NCBI GenBank assembly: GCA_027627225.1
Contig: JAPFQT010000040.1
Span: 930,001-994,000 of the forward strand
Origin: Congeria kusceri
Taxonomy: Eukaryota; Mollusca; Bivalvia; Myida; Dreissenidae
Length of the DNA stretch: 64,000 nucleotides
Direction: 5' to 3'
The notes under the pieces are model-generated. The model was given only the letters and a program-made list of their open reading frames with translations. It was not told the origin of the DNA and did not search any database. The translations under genes and the position numbers were made by a program. Below, one piece after another: positions 46,471 to 57,814 of this stretch (position 1 is its first letter; every line of letters starts with the position of its first letter).

Positions 46471-46601
46471 CTGCACAGCAAGAAAGTAGGAATGCAGTGC
46501 ATGGGGTCCTTGTGCATACCATATCAGCTCACTGGGAGTCACTGACAGGCAGGCAGGTTGCTGACTGGAGACACGGAATTTCAAGTCCAGCCGGGATTTG
46601 A
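46471..46601 (+). CDS. Candidate following exon with in-frame stop
   Basis: The acceptor taatatttag is followed by CT, completing a Thr codon from the 45.5-kb exon. The frame stays open for 42 further residues (TAQQESRNAVHGVLVHT, HWESLTGRQVADWRHG) and stops at TGA, shortly before a strong donor (TTTAG|gtaaga at 46612). It could be a penultimate exon with the natural stop, or a frame damaged by mutation. No domain is recognised. Confidence 0.35.
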
Positions 46602-46804
46602 CTTAAGTTTAGGTAAGAGTTGTTCAGAACTGTCTGGAACATACTATATTGTAGATGGAATGTTGACCTAAAATGTGTTCCTATAAGACATTTCCAACGT
46701 TTGCCGATGTTAAATCTGAATCTGATAGAACGGTTATTTCAGGGGTCGTCTCAAAGCGTGCATTATTATTTCAAGTCAAAGGCATAGCAAAACTATCTTA
46801 TGGA

Positions 46805-47125
46805 GTACGATTAGGGTCTTTAATATCTTAGACGGCGTCATGCTCATAGAAACGAGCATCATGATCGTAAGACTGAGCATCATGCTCAATGAACGATCAT
46901 GATGCTCAGTAAACGATCATCTTGCTCTTTCGGCCGAGCATCATGCTCATAAGATCGAGCATCATGTTCGTCAATTCGAGGGTGACGCTAGTTTTTGGAG
47001 CATCATGCTGGGTTAGGCAATAAAGACCCTCTTCGTACGGCCTTGTACTCTTAAGCATGATGCTCAATGAACGAGCATCATGCTCGTAGGATCGAGCATG
47101 ATAAACGAGCATGATCCTCGATTTT
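46805..47125. repeat. Cluster of GAGCATCATGCTC palindromes, partly inside a small TIR element
   Basis: About ten copies of the palindromic core GAGCATCATGCTC or variants (GATCATGATGCTC, AGCATGATGCTC, GAGCATGATCCTC), separated by short spacers such as 'aatgaac', 'gtaagact' and 'gtaggatc'. An inverted pair GTACGAttAGGGTCTTTA / TAAAGACCCTctTCGTAC (46805-46822 and 47021-47038) bounds the left two thirds like the TIRs of a 234-bp MITE. The palindromes continue beyond it to 47121. Confidence 0.8.
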
Positions 47126-50100
47126 TACACACGCACAATATTGGCTGATTAATATGTGCGATAAATTGATTTATGTTTGGATATATATCATCACACATAA
47201 AAAACATAAGAAGAACTGTAAATCTTACTTGGAATTATATATTTTATGTTTTAAGTGATATGATGGAATGTGATGTTACGTCAAAAGCCCCAAATTGTCA
47301 CACTGACCTCGCATACCATTCTTATCTTGAAACGTTGGTCATTTTATATAGTCCGCTAACCTGTTTTGGAACTGGGGAACATCAAAGGTTGCTAAATTAT
47401 TAATTGTTAAATGTTATATAAAATGATCAGCACGTTGTATGTTGGTAGGGTCTTCCTTTAGTGGTGAACATTATAAATAAAGCAGATAAATTGTCTATAT
47501 AAAGTCCACAACAATCAGTGTGTTACAGTATGTCTATTAAAACATAAGAACCAATTCAGAAATATATATAGTACTACACTGCTAGGCACATGCTCTTTGT
47601 TGATATCAAGAATCACGTGAATATCGTGTGACACGAAGTTCCATTACCGTAACATCGTGTGGATAAAATGAACGACTGTAAAATATTGCAGTTTACAATT
47701 CAGTGTGTATTTAAAATACACCAGTTAATGAACTACAGGAAAACAAGTAAAACATATAATTTAAGTGTATGTTAGATATTGCATATCTATTTTTTACCTT
47801 AATGATATTTCTTTCAAAATTAAACTCATAAATATAAATTAACATTAGTTTACCAAAAAGCACGACATACACGTGCTCCGCATACTAACTAGTGTGAGAC
47901 CAAGGAAACGGCATGTTTATTACGCGTAACGTCTTGTTATATATTGCGTACTGAAATATATAATAGAAACTACTGTTTTTTACACAAAGCAATGACAAAG
48001 TGTTGCGTTTGTTGCGTGCATATGTGAAACACCCGACTAACATGTTTTTTATCAGTCCATTTTATTGCATCGTCATATTATACAATAAACTTGCGACAAC
48101 CCCAAAGTTTACATACTGCTAATCGGATTTAAGTTTCTAACATCAGATTCGTCAAAGTTGGAAATGTCTATTACCAATTAAACAATTAAGCATACAATTC
48201 AACATGATCGGTAAGCTATCGGTACAAAGAACCTCTTATGCGTTGACTTCTGTCCGTCACCAAATTGTATTTCATTCACAAATAAGCCTTAATAGTTAAA
48301 CCAGTGTGACCAAACATTCACATGTAATCTGTTGAAACTAGTCAGGTCTGGCAAGTAAAACCAGTTATTGATCCTGTTAGGTAAACTAAATCCTGTTCTT
48401 ATATTCCCTGTATCACCCATTTCACCACTGATCTTATTTAAACTTGCTACATTTTAAGTGGAAAGTAATTTAATGTTTGGAAAGGTAGAAATGTTTAAAT
48501 AACACTTGGAATTTCAATTAGATCATTACCTTTCATGAAATGAAAACAAAATAAAACTTTTGTGGAAAATGAGTTGGACAGATAAGTTTAATTAATTATA
48601 TTTTGTCAATACTTTGCGCAGCAAGTAGTTCTGAGATCTTCCAAGCACATTTTTATTTGTATTTCTTCGTTTACAATTTCAGTGATTGATTCCTATCCGT
48701 CCACTGCAGTCTTGCTCTGATACTTAACAATGTTGTTTGTGAGATTCTGAGGCTGATTTCTGTTGTCATGGTTGTAGATTGGGGCAAATGCATCTCTCAT
48801 TTCCAGTTGCAATTCATCCCGTCTTTGTATATAAACTTGAATCTTTTATTAAAGAAAACCAAAATCATATCTGTAAGTATTGTTGTAAGAGTACAACCAT
48901 ACTGAAACTGAAAGGGATGATGCTGAAAACAACTGGACTGTTATTCTCTTGGAATCATAGTTTGTATGAATGCATGACATGCGTTAACAAGTTATGTGTT
49001 AAATTCTTATAAAGTAATAAGTAGCTGGTCTAATAATTTAAGTAGAAAACTGTGACAGTAATTCCTAGTGCAGATTAATTGGGTGTTACAATTCCAGGGA
49101 GAGAACTCTGTTAGACTTCTCAAACTAAAACAACCACAGTTATCTCCCCTGCATTATTGATATGAGTTGGTTGATCAACTTGTGGGGTTATTTTGAAGCA
49201 ATGGTGAAATATACTAGGTTAAATACTTGAACAAAATGTCTGTTATTTTGTACAATAACTCTGAGAAGAAAGGATTAAAGATGCAACTTTAAAGTTATAT
49301 GTGAGGGTCTTAAATATGTTATAACATGAGTAGCTTAAGTCCACTAGTATCATATATATATATCATGTGCATTAATAGTAATGTAAAGACAAATAAAAGT
49401 TTAAATGAAAATTGTATGCCAGATAATCACAATAAATTATATTTTGTGTTGTAACATGATATTGAAATTAATTATTTTGATTGATAAAAATAGAAAGTTA
49501 AGCCTGTTATTTTTAATACAGTTTAAAAATTTGGACTGAGGTGATTTATTAAAGGTAACGTTTGAAAAATTGCATCGATGCTCATACTTGAAAACAATAT
49601 GTACTGGTTCTACTACGCAAACAGACTTGGGCATGTCTAACTTCATGTGTTATACACACCAAATAACAAAATATGTTATTGACCTTGCACATGTTAATAA
49701 TGCAGCCTGTTTCTGTCGCTTGTTAAGTAGCCGCCGTTCTGCAAATTCACTTAGTCTCTGACGACACCTCCGTTTCCAACAATGCTCTCCTGCAGATGAC
49801 CATATCTGTTCATTACAACCTACCAGATGCACTGCCTTTACTGTAATATGTTCCTTTTTATACAGCCTAAATTACTGTTGTAACCTATTTTAGTACTTTA
49901 TTAATTGTACATGCAGTACCCATAAATGCTCAAAATTTATTTAAACATTTTACATTTCTTTTAATGACAAATACGGTTTAAAATCCTGTTTTATAGTTTT
50001 GTTCCCTATTGTTCATGTGTCAATAACAATTCTTTCAGTCATAAAAAATGACAATGACAGTTCGTGTTTGATCATGGAAATTCTCACCAATGCATCTAGC

Positions 50101-50384
50101 AGATGTTGAGACAGTTTGACTCTTTGAGGGGTACATAGGGTATTAGTCTTCACCAAACTGAAAACATTATCAGAAATGTTACCTGTTATATCTGAACCAC
50201 TTTTAATATCACTTGTCAGCGTATAATGGCTACAGCACGTTGTTTTGGTAGCATATTATTCATCTGCATAAACCATTGTGCTGTGTTAATGCTTGTTGTT
50301 GTTAAGAAGTGTACTATGACCAGTTTCCTAATAAGTATCTGATATCTTCTGTTACTGATTAATGGTGATTACAGAAAAATAATG
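47126..50384. other. Long AT-rich stretch without a recognised gene
   Basis: Over 3 kb of AT-rich sequence. One small foldback (49095-49151: CAGGGAGAGAACTCTG against CACAGTTATCTCCCCTG) is the only structure identified. Minus-strand 49650-49832 encodes a charged 60-residue frame (WKRRCRQRLSEFAERRL) of coding-like composition, but without splice support or a known family. Confidence 0.4.
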
Positions 50385-50600
50385 ATAATGATTGTGGTTG
50401 TGAAAATGATGATGATGACAATGATGATGATTATGATTATGACAATGATGAGAATGAGGTTGACAATGATGATGATGATGATGATGATGATTATGGAGTT
50501 GGTGATTAGTTTGATGATGATCTTGTTGCTCGTGTGATGATAGTGATTCTCTTCATGACGCTCATGATGACAATGATAATGTTGATGAAGACAATGATGA
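50385..50600. repeat. (GAT)n-rich microsatellite
   Basis: gatgatgat / aatgatgat / gacaatgat blocks, imperfect, about 215 bp. Confidence 0.85.
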
Positions 50601-50897
50601 AAATATACAATGATATGTTACTTTAATGTTGGTCAGCTGAGGTGCTTTTCAAAACGAGGATGTGTGAGTGTTATACAAGTATAGTTTGACACAATGAACT
50701 TAAGATAAATAATATATCATTTTAAGAAGATATGAAAATTTCAAAACTGTGTTTTAGGAAAAATAAAATGTATATGAGTCCTGAATAAAGTAATTGTTCA
50801 GCCAATTTTCATATCATTAGACTGTATTTAGACCGTCACAAAACATATAAGTGGTGTAAACTGTTAAAGGCCACTGTTCTGGAGAGATAGTGTACCT

Positions 50898-50970
50898 GCC
50901 GGGTTAGCTCAGTCGGTAGAGCACTCGCCATGTAAGCGAGAGGTCCCGGGTTCGAATCCCGGACTGGCTG
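50898..50970 (+). tRNA. tRNA-Thr(UGU)-like pseudogene or SINE head
   Basis: Has a normal D arm (TAGCTCAGTCGGTAGAGC), a 5-bp anticodon stem CTCGC/GCGAG and a perfect T arm (CCGGG-TTCGAAT-CCCGG). The anticodon loop CATGTAA would read UGU (Thr), but the invariant U33 is A, and the acceptor GCCGGGT/ACTGGCT has two mismatches. It was probably once a tRNA-Thr and is now likely non-functional. No poly-T terminator follows closely. Confidence 0.6.
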
Positions 50971-51490
50971 CTCTATGTTCTCACCCTGTGACCTCATAGC
51001 ATTTATTACTGCATCATGCAATTGGTGTTTTACAATTGATTGAATTAATATTTTCTGATCTAGGTTCTTTTTCATTTTCTAATATATTGGTATTCTTTAA
51101 GTTTATTGGGGTTAGGGTTGAAAGTCAAATGTTATGTAGTTAGTAAGGATTTTCTTTAGCAGTTATAATCTTTAATTTTACAATTCATAATTGATATGTT
51201 GAAACGCTCAACAGTTGGTAGTTTAAGTTTAGGGTTAGGGTTAGGATTTAACGTATGTTGGAAAATGTGCCACACAGACTGAACCAGTTTAAAAATACAA
51301 GCAAAATCTGAAATTGTCAAAGGGAGATAACCTGCTATAGGCAGAATAATTGACAATTCTACCTGGTGACAGACATACATGCACAGTGATGAGTTTGAAC
51401 GCTTAACATGTTCTTATTGTAGAGCTTAGTATGAGTATTTGATACAACATAAGTATTAAAATGAAATGGCTTTAGCAACACATTTGTGGG
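50971..51490. other. No gene recognised; short telomere-like run
   Basis: About three TTAGGG-like units at 51228-51248, and 'caaagggagataac' at 51317. Nothing coding was seen. Confidence 0.45.
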
Positions 51491-51841
51491 TTAAAGGGAC
51501 TATGTCATCGAAAAGGGCCTCAAGGGGGCAATTTTTAGAATAAAATCTGAAATTGATAGATAAATGCTGGCATATGATAACGGTTAAAACATGGTATATA
51601 TAATGGGAAAAGAGTTTACGCTTTCTGAGATAAAAATCAATTTATAATATGGGTTGTGTTTGTTTGGCCCTTTTCCTGTTCACATTTTGACGTCAGAATT
51701 GTGAGCATTTGGTATAACCAGAGTTAAAACATGACTTCTTACCAAGCATGATGGCACAGTTGATTAAAGCGCTGTCTACTGTCATTTCTTTGAATGGTTC
51801 CTAAGTCGTGAGTTCGATACCTGCTAGGGGTTTTAATTTTT
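51491..51841 (+). mobile_element. SINE-like element (family B), plus-strand copy
   Basis: Starts TTAAAGGGACTATGTCATCG..GGGCCTCAAGGGGG, has an internal 'gacgtcagaattgtgagcat', and ends with a tRNA-like block: ACCAAGCATGATGGCACAGTTGATTAAAGCGC (A-box region), a long variable region and GAGTTCGATACC (B box), then GGGGTTTTAATTTTT. The tRNA-like part is at the 3' end, unlike ordinary tRNA-headed SINEs. Same layout as the 25.7-26.0 kb copy. Confidence 0.7.
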
Positions 51842-52024
51842 GCTGACATTTGCAAATGTTCTTATCAAATATCTTATTGTGTATGATATTATTTTTATTT
51901 ATTTAATGCTCAGTTCTTAGTAAAGCGCATTTCTGTAAAATAATATAATTTATAGTGCAATAGGAAGCCAATGTTCTGATGATTCTTTAAACAATCCTTC
52001 AATGATTAGGGAAGTAATTTCCAT

Positions 52025-53852
52025 TAGGCCAAAAATAAAATTACTTTTGTTTCCCTTTCCCAACCGACCCACTGAAATTGCCGCGACCCTAAATATTTGC
52101 CGGGCCGTCTAGTTCAGTTGGTAGAGCGCTGGACTACAAATCCGAGGATCGCGGGTACCATTCCCAGCCCGGCCACATAACTTTTGTGGGGATTTGTCAT
52201 GAAATTATTTATACGGCCATTCTCCCCCTACCTCTGATTCAAGTAGGGCAATTGTCAGTTACTGACATAAGTATGTGCACTCAGTACTAGTAAACCAGCT
52301 TACCCAGGAAAAGTGTGAGTAGGTTAACTGACCGCCGTTATATGACTCAAATACTGTTGAATACGGCAAAAAATCCAAACAAACAAACACATTTTTTTTC
52401 GGGTTTCAAGGGGTTAAAAATAGTTTATACTGCTCCAAGTACGAAATGGTATGAAACTCGGTGGTTATGAATGAAACGCGATGGTTAGAAATCAACCCAA
52501 GCGTGATTCCCGGCGCGCATTTATCACTTAGTAGATTTTTCCACACAGTGCTACTTAAGCGCAGGGAACCACTTTAACCAAGATGGTGGACCAAACCATT
52601 TACGTGTATGTGAAGGTTTTTAAGGAAAAAACACTATTGATGGATTAATTGCAAATGATTACATAAGATTGGTTGAGGTCCAATAAATAAGTTTTACACA
52701 CCTGTACACTAATTAAAGTGATAGTAGACTGATCAGCTGCAAACAAAATGGCAGACATTGTGATCGTCAGTGAATGTTATATTTGCTATTTGCTTAATTC
52801 ATAATTGTTAAATTAAAATGAAAATCTGTGTTTATTCATGAAACAATGAGTTTCAAGATAACTGTTACTACAAGTTTAGTTTACTGAAATAAATCTTATC
52901 ATGTCATTTACTATATTTGTCAGAATATGCAAAAATGGAAACTGAAAGTGAAAGTACAAAATCAGTGAATAAAATAAAAATTTAGACAAATATCATGTCT
53001 ACAGTGTATATACATGGTTTCAATATAGAATGACTTATTCAGATAATTCAGCATTTATCTGCTTTTTGTGTAAGGATGCTAGAAGTAATATATTGTTGTA
53101 GCTAAAAATAATATTTAAAAATTAAGAGTGTGCTATTGTGTCAACATTTCTAAAAAATAATACATGAAAAAAGCTCTTGTTGAGTTTGTCTGCAATGTTG
53201 ATAATTTTTGAATTAATAATATAAATCTGAAACACTGTTGGAAAACAATGCCAAGCTAATTTGTTTTATGTTACAGTGTGTCATCGGAATTTGGAACAAA
53301 TTAAAGATGGCAGATTTAAGTTACTGGCAAACACATTTTCCATATGTTGGACATGTTTGCATGTTTATATCACAAAAATTATGTATAGCTAATTGATTAT
53401 GATTTCAATATGAGTAGCTATTGTCAGTTTTCAAAGTCCACTGATGGTCTGTGACTGGATTAGTTTCTTATGGACATCGGAATATGGATTAATAAATTTG
53501 AGTCTTGAAATTTGGTTTTCTGTACATGTCATTGCATTATGTTCCAATTCTCAAATAAAGTCCCTTCTCCCTAATACGTTATGGTTTGCTATCATTTCTT
53601 AAATATAAAGAATATAAAAGATATTACAAGTAGTACATCCATGATTAGTATTATTATGTATTTTACGATCTAGTTAATGTTTATTCTGTCTGTAATACAT
53701 CTACATGTACATATTGTTATAGCATTTAATAAATTGCTAAAGTAGTTCAATTTACACAAATGTAGGCTATTTTCAATGTAAAAAAAATAGGAACAAAAAC
53801 TTTTTGCATGGGTCGGGAAGCGGAAACAAACATATTTTTATTTTTGGCCTTA
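52025..53852. mobile_element. TIR-bounded element of 1.8 kb, no transposase seen
   Basis: The left end TAGGCCAAAAATAAAA..TTTGTTTCC..CCGACCC is inverted at the right (GGGTCGG..GGAAACAAA..TTTTATTTTTGGCCTTA). The interior is AT-rich apart from a SINE at 52099. The end motif is shared with the smaller element at 61515-61780. Confidence 0.55.
52099..52395 (+). mobile_element. tRNA-derived SINE (family A), full-head copy
   Basis: The head 52099-52174 has a perfectly paired acceptor GCCGGGC/GCCCGGC, D arm (AGTTGGTAGAGC), anticodon stem CTGGA/TCCGA with loop CTACAAA, and a degraded B box (GGGTACCATTCC). The body 52180-52385 matches 13511-13735 ('catgaaattattt', 'caagtagggcaattgtcagttac', 'gtatgtgcactcagtac', 'cccaggaaaagtgtgagtaggttaactgaccgc'). 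The tail is (CAAA)n. Family A thus has a tRNA head, a unique body and a simple-repeat tail. Confidence 0.8.
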
Positions 53853-54239
53853 CCTATTAAATTTTTACCATATATTGATCCAATTACTGTTTTCTTCATT
53901 AAAACCTTTTGAATCAAGCACTAGGAAATCACTTCACCAACTTTCATTACTCGTCCCTAACATACATTGCTTGAAGGGTAAATTTGAACATTGGAACCTT
54001 TCATGGTCTAGACTCCTTGCGTTCAAAAGGATTGTTTGCGCGAAGAGGAATGTTGGTCTTCATGCATTTGTGTGTATGAACATCATACAGTGATCTCACA
54101 ATTCAGTTTAGCTTCGCTTTGTCCACTACATGCCACATGTCTTGCAATTTAACCAATGAATACTCGTATACTAGAGATAATATAACAATCACTAGCACTA
54201 TGCAATATTGTGTATTCCCATGATTTATTTTATCTTCTA
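53853..54239. other. No gene recognised
   Basis: Contains the 72-codon frame 53875-54093, with no motif or splice support. Confidence 0.35.
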
Positions 54240-55150
54240 GGCAATCTGTTCTGAAGCAGTCCACATACTTGAATACACGTTGACCAATCTTCGAATGCAA
54301 GAAAACTCAAACATTTATACCAGTTCCGACTGGCTTCAAGTTTTCCTGGTCCAAGGTTCACAGAGAAATGCTGACTTCTAAGGCCGCTGTTCCATATGTC
54401 CGTTTCCACATAAATATATACACATACACGCTTCTTCATAAATTCGCATGTAAACGTCGAATATTTTAGTTTTCTCTTTAATTGCAAATCGTTACAATGT
54501 CTGAGTAAGAAGCATTTAAACATTTTTTATTACGTCGGCTGCAAATATTTTTCACCGTATGCGAAAACATTAACATGTGGTGGATTTTAAACAATATAAA
54601 GCATCCAACAATTATTTCAACAGCATCAGTCATGACTCATTTAAAGGTTACCCATTAATAATGGTTATTACCGAGTTATCGTACTGGGTGAGTCTTTGGT
54701 CGAGTTATCCATGTTTGTCTATACTATTTTTTCTATTTTCTCAATGTTATATATATAACAGCCTTATGTTTAACATGCTTAGTTAGATACCATTTCGTCC
54801 GCACCCGCATAAAATTGCTCAGAGCGATTTCTTGTGGACGGCTTTTGCGGATGTGCTTTGCGGATACGGACTGCGGACATATGGAAACAGTCGAACTGTT
54901 TTTAACTTGTTCGATTTTTTGCAGATGCAGATTTGCGCAATGTGGATGTAGATACGGACATATGGAAAAGCGCCCTAAAGCATTTTATCTTGAATGCTGA
55001 AATGCTGTATTCGGTCGCCATTAAAAATTAACTAACTTTCTAATGCAAGAAAACTGAAACATTGGTACTGGTTCTGACTCATTTAAAGTTTTCTGGTCCC
55101 AGATTCATAGAGGAATAATGAATTCTGAAGCATTTTATCTTTGGGTGTCT
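54240..55150 (+). repeat. Direct repeat pair flanking a transposon
   Basis: 54240-54381 continued at 54976-54995 matches 55015-55150 ('atgcaagaaaactsaaacatt', 'ggttctgactcatttaaagttttc' and 'ctggtcc' against 'ccagttccgactggcttcaag'; then 'gaaatgctgacttctaaagcattttatctt' against 'gaataatgaattctgaagcattttatctt'). The second copy lacks the insertion found in the first. Confidence 0.65.
54382..54975. mobile_element. PIF/Harbinger-like non-autonomous element with TAA duplication
   Basis: 594 bp. The ends GGCCGCTGTTCCATATG and GGGCGCTTTTCCATATG are inverted to each other over about 30 bp. TAA flanks both sides (54379-54381 and 54976-54978). The paralogous sequence at 55115-55140 has a single TGA at this point, i.e. 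an unoccupied site. Three-bp TWA duplications and G-rich ends are typical of PIF/Harbinger. No transposase frame; the Cys-rich frame at 54815-55000 is not a gene. Confidence 0.75.
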
Positions 55151-55589
55151 ACCTTGCTACTTTTAAAGAACATTTTGGGTCAGAAACCCATACTCAGATG
55201 AATTATGCAGGGCAATCATCTAATTACACATATAACAAGGGAGGTAATCCATATTGCCTGTTTGACCAAAGTATACTGTAGTTGTCTTCCCTGCTACATT
55301 AATAATTACAGTTGGTTCAAATTCTTTCACAAGCCTAAACTTGGGTGAAAGATGCAGGACAATCATGGCTCACGTGTTGTTTAGTTTCTTTGAAAGCTTG
55401 TTGATATATGTTCCATATGTTGTCCACTAACAGGCAAACAACTTTAAACAGAGTTTTGTTTATTCTTTATTTTTGTACTTTTCTGTAAGTATCCTATAAC
55501 TTGTCTGCATCAGGTTGGAATCCTTGTTCCATATGTTGGTTGTCTATTATGTTGTGTAGTTTTCTTTAGTTTTAAACCTATTTATTTTA
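55151..55589. other. No gene recognised
   Basis: AT-rich sequence. 'gcagggcaatcat' (about 55208) and 'gcaggacaatcat' (about 55352) repeat locally. Confidence 0.35.
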
Positions 55590-55752
55590 CCTTTAGCCTG
55601 AGGTTTATTGAGATACTTTCAAATCTGTTTCCTGGGTAGAACCAGTACTTGGTGTCTATTGAGAAAGGTCATTCAAACTCTCCCAGAGTAGGGATCAAAC
55701 GTATGATCTACCAATCGCAAGGTGGACACCATATCCATTATGCCTCTGTGAC
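55590..55752 (-). mobile_element. tRNA-derived SINE (family C)
   Basis: Same order as the 42.8-kb copy: a tRNA-like head at the right (reverse complement AGTCACAGAGGCATAATGGAT..GTTTGATCCC), and a body with ACACCAAGTACTGGTTCT followed by 'acccaggaaacag'. Confidence 0.65.
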
Positions 55753-57361
55753 TTGTATTTTATCTTTCCTTGTCTGGGACTGGCTATTCAGTGTGTGAAA
55801 AACATTTCATTGTAAGGATGGGGCTTCATGCAGTGCGTCTGAGTACATTTAATATTACCTACTTCTAAAAATAAATATATCTAATCTGGAATACATTGAT
55901 TCATCAAAAGCAGCACAACTTGCTTTGCCAATAGCAGTCTGGGTTTGATAGAGACCTTTTTAAGGCAGGAATTTAAAATGTAGCAGTTAAGGCTCTCTAG
56001 TATCATCTGGAACAAAACTTGGGTTTCTGAATCCAATTGTAAGCATTAGGTCACACTTTTTGTGTCCGCACAATTCTACATGCTCAATCAAATGTTTACT
56101 CTATTTTCAAATCATAAAGAAAATTTAAGAAATGATACCATGATTTATTGGAGGTATTAATTCATATTGTTTACAGTTATTATTTACTCAGCACATACAT
56201 ATATGAAAAGTGTTTAGAATCATACACACATATATATTATATAAACACAAATCATTATTTAAATAGTTTTTTGCATGGAATGTTGTCTGAGCCACGATGA
56301 AACCATTTTGGAAAAAAGTGCCTGTTAACATAAAAAGGTTGAAAAAAAATCTGTTCTGTGGCAGTATTGTGACCAACAAAGTTAGGGTGCAGTATTTCCA
56401 CTATTGGTGAGACACTGGGCCTTATAGTGGCAAGATTCCAATGGGCACTGTTTGTAAATCTAATGTGGGATGTGTTGTGTTGATCATGCAATTGATGACA
56501 AATGTGCATAGAGAAAACCTAAAAAGACAAAATAATCTATATTTTACACAAAATTATGCAAAAGTGTGAATGTTCTTTTACTGATATGTCCCAATGATCT
56601 ATAGCATTCATGCAAGCATTATTTTTTTAATGCAAGCATTTACATTTGTTTGCTGATGCTAGAGATTGCAGAGAGGGATCATCAGTATTAAATTTTCATT
56701 TCCAATCAGTCTCAATGAAACACCATTGCTATTTCCAATGCATGTCATGCTGGTTCTGTTGGTTTGATGTGTTCCAGATTTGAGATACTAGCTTTTCACA
56801 ATGTACTGATGTTTTTTTTAAAGCTCCTGGATACATTGTTAAAAGAGCTCTACTGTAAAACAATATGCAGCCAATGGTGAAGAACAATTTGTTTAGTGTC
56901 GTTCAGAGGCAATGTATTTTACAGATTGTGTATGGTAATTTCAGTTTTAAATGCTAGTGGGAAACAAATGTACATAATGATATAGTGTGCTCACATATTG
57001 AACAAGGGTTTTAAACATTTCACAAGCAAATTATTGGTAGAATACAGTTGCACATTTGAGGATCTATGCAGCATTAGTGCACACTAAGGTCACATGTGAT
57101 AGGTTATTTCAGATATGGTTTATATAATGTCGAACGCAACTCTTTTGGCCTTCGTTGTATGTATAATTAGCATTTTTAGTGTTTTCTAGTTCCAAACATG
57201 GGTTGCTGTGTAAAAACATAATAAACTGGTATGTCAATGGCCAGGTTGTGTAGAAAAGCATTATTGTGAACACCAGATTACTAAGATTTGAAGTGGCCAT
57301 ACATCTAAATGACCACATCATATGCATCTGAAAATATGTGTGTACGAGTGCCTGATGTTCC
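55753..57361. other. No gene recognised
   Basis: AT-rich sequence. The minus-strand frame 56255-56509 has mixed composition but no domain or splice support. Confidence 0.4.
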
Positions 57362-57814
57362 TCACTGAAGAGTAAGATAGCTCTGCATCACCCAGGCATG
57401 CACCCCTTTGCCAGTGAAATTCTTCTTGGAGCTCCTGTTTCCTCCGAGAAGATCATGTCTGAAAAACTGATAGTGCGTCCATCTTTTGAGTCTATGGTGC
57501 TGACTTCCCAGTGACCGACATATAAAGCTCTTATTACCGTTACTACAACAATTATGTGTAGTGCTGTCTATATCTGGTGGCAGTTCTGGTGTTCCACATG
57601 CCTGGTCCAGTGAGTACATGAGGTCTTTGCCCTGTGGTTTGTCCACCATGGTCATCAGTTCGACTGTTTTATAGCGCAGTGAAACAATAATTTTGTTTTG
57701 TTTCCATTAACGCAGAGTGAATGTGTTGCTGTCAATGTCCTCCTTCATTTCCGAAACCCCTCCGTTAAGATGGTGGCCGTGCATTTTTCCCTGTTCATTG
57801 ATAATTGCCATTAC
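57362..57814 (-). CDS. Possible minus-strand coding exon with one in-frame stop, unknown product
   Basis: On the minus strand an acceptor (ttggtatgcag at 57815) opens a frame of about 150 codons down to TGA at 57362, broken by a single TAA at 57707-57709. Upstream of the stop it reads NEQGKMHGHHLNGGVSEMKE; downstream it has MTMVDKPQGKDLMYSLD and a basic stretch RRSSKKN-like (NRSSKKNFTGKG). GC content and amino-acid mix are coding-like compared with the flanks. The TAA could be a pseudogene stop, the end of one exon with a new ATG (57655) starting another, or a sequencing error. I do not recognise the family. Confidence 0.35.

Noticed and set aside
49650..49832. Charged 60-residue frame on the minus strand
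   Set aside because: Coding-like composition but no splice sites, family or neighbouring exon to support it.
51228..51248. Telomere-like TTAGGG units
   Set aside because: Only about three units with mutations; too short to be a telomere or a meaningful interstitial array.
54815..55000. Cys-rich 61-residue frame resembling a small secreted peptide
   Set aside because: It lies in the 3' part of a Harbinger-like element, where 'gcggacatatgga' type motifs repeat; no start or signal context.
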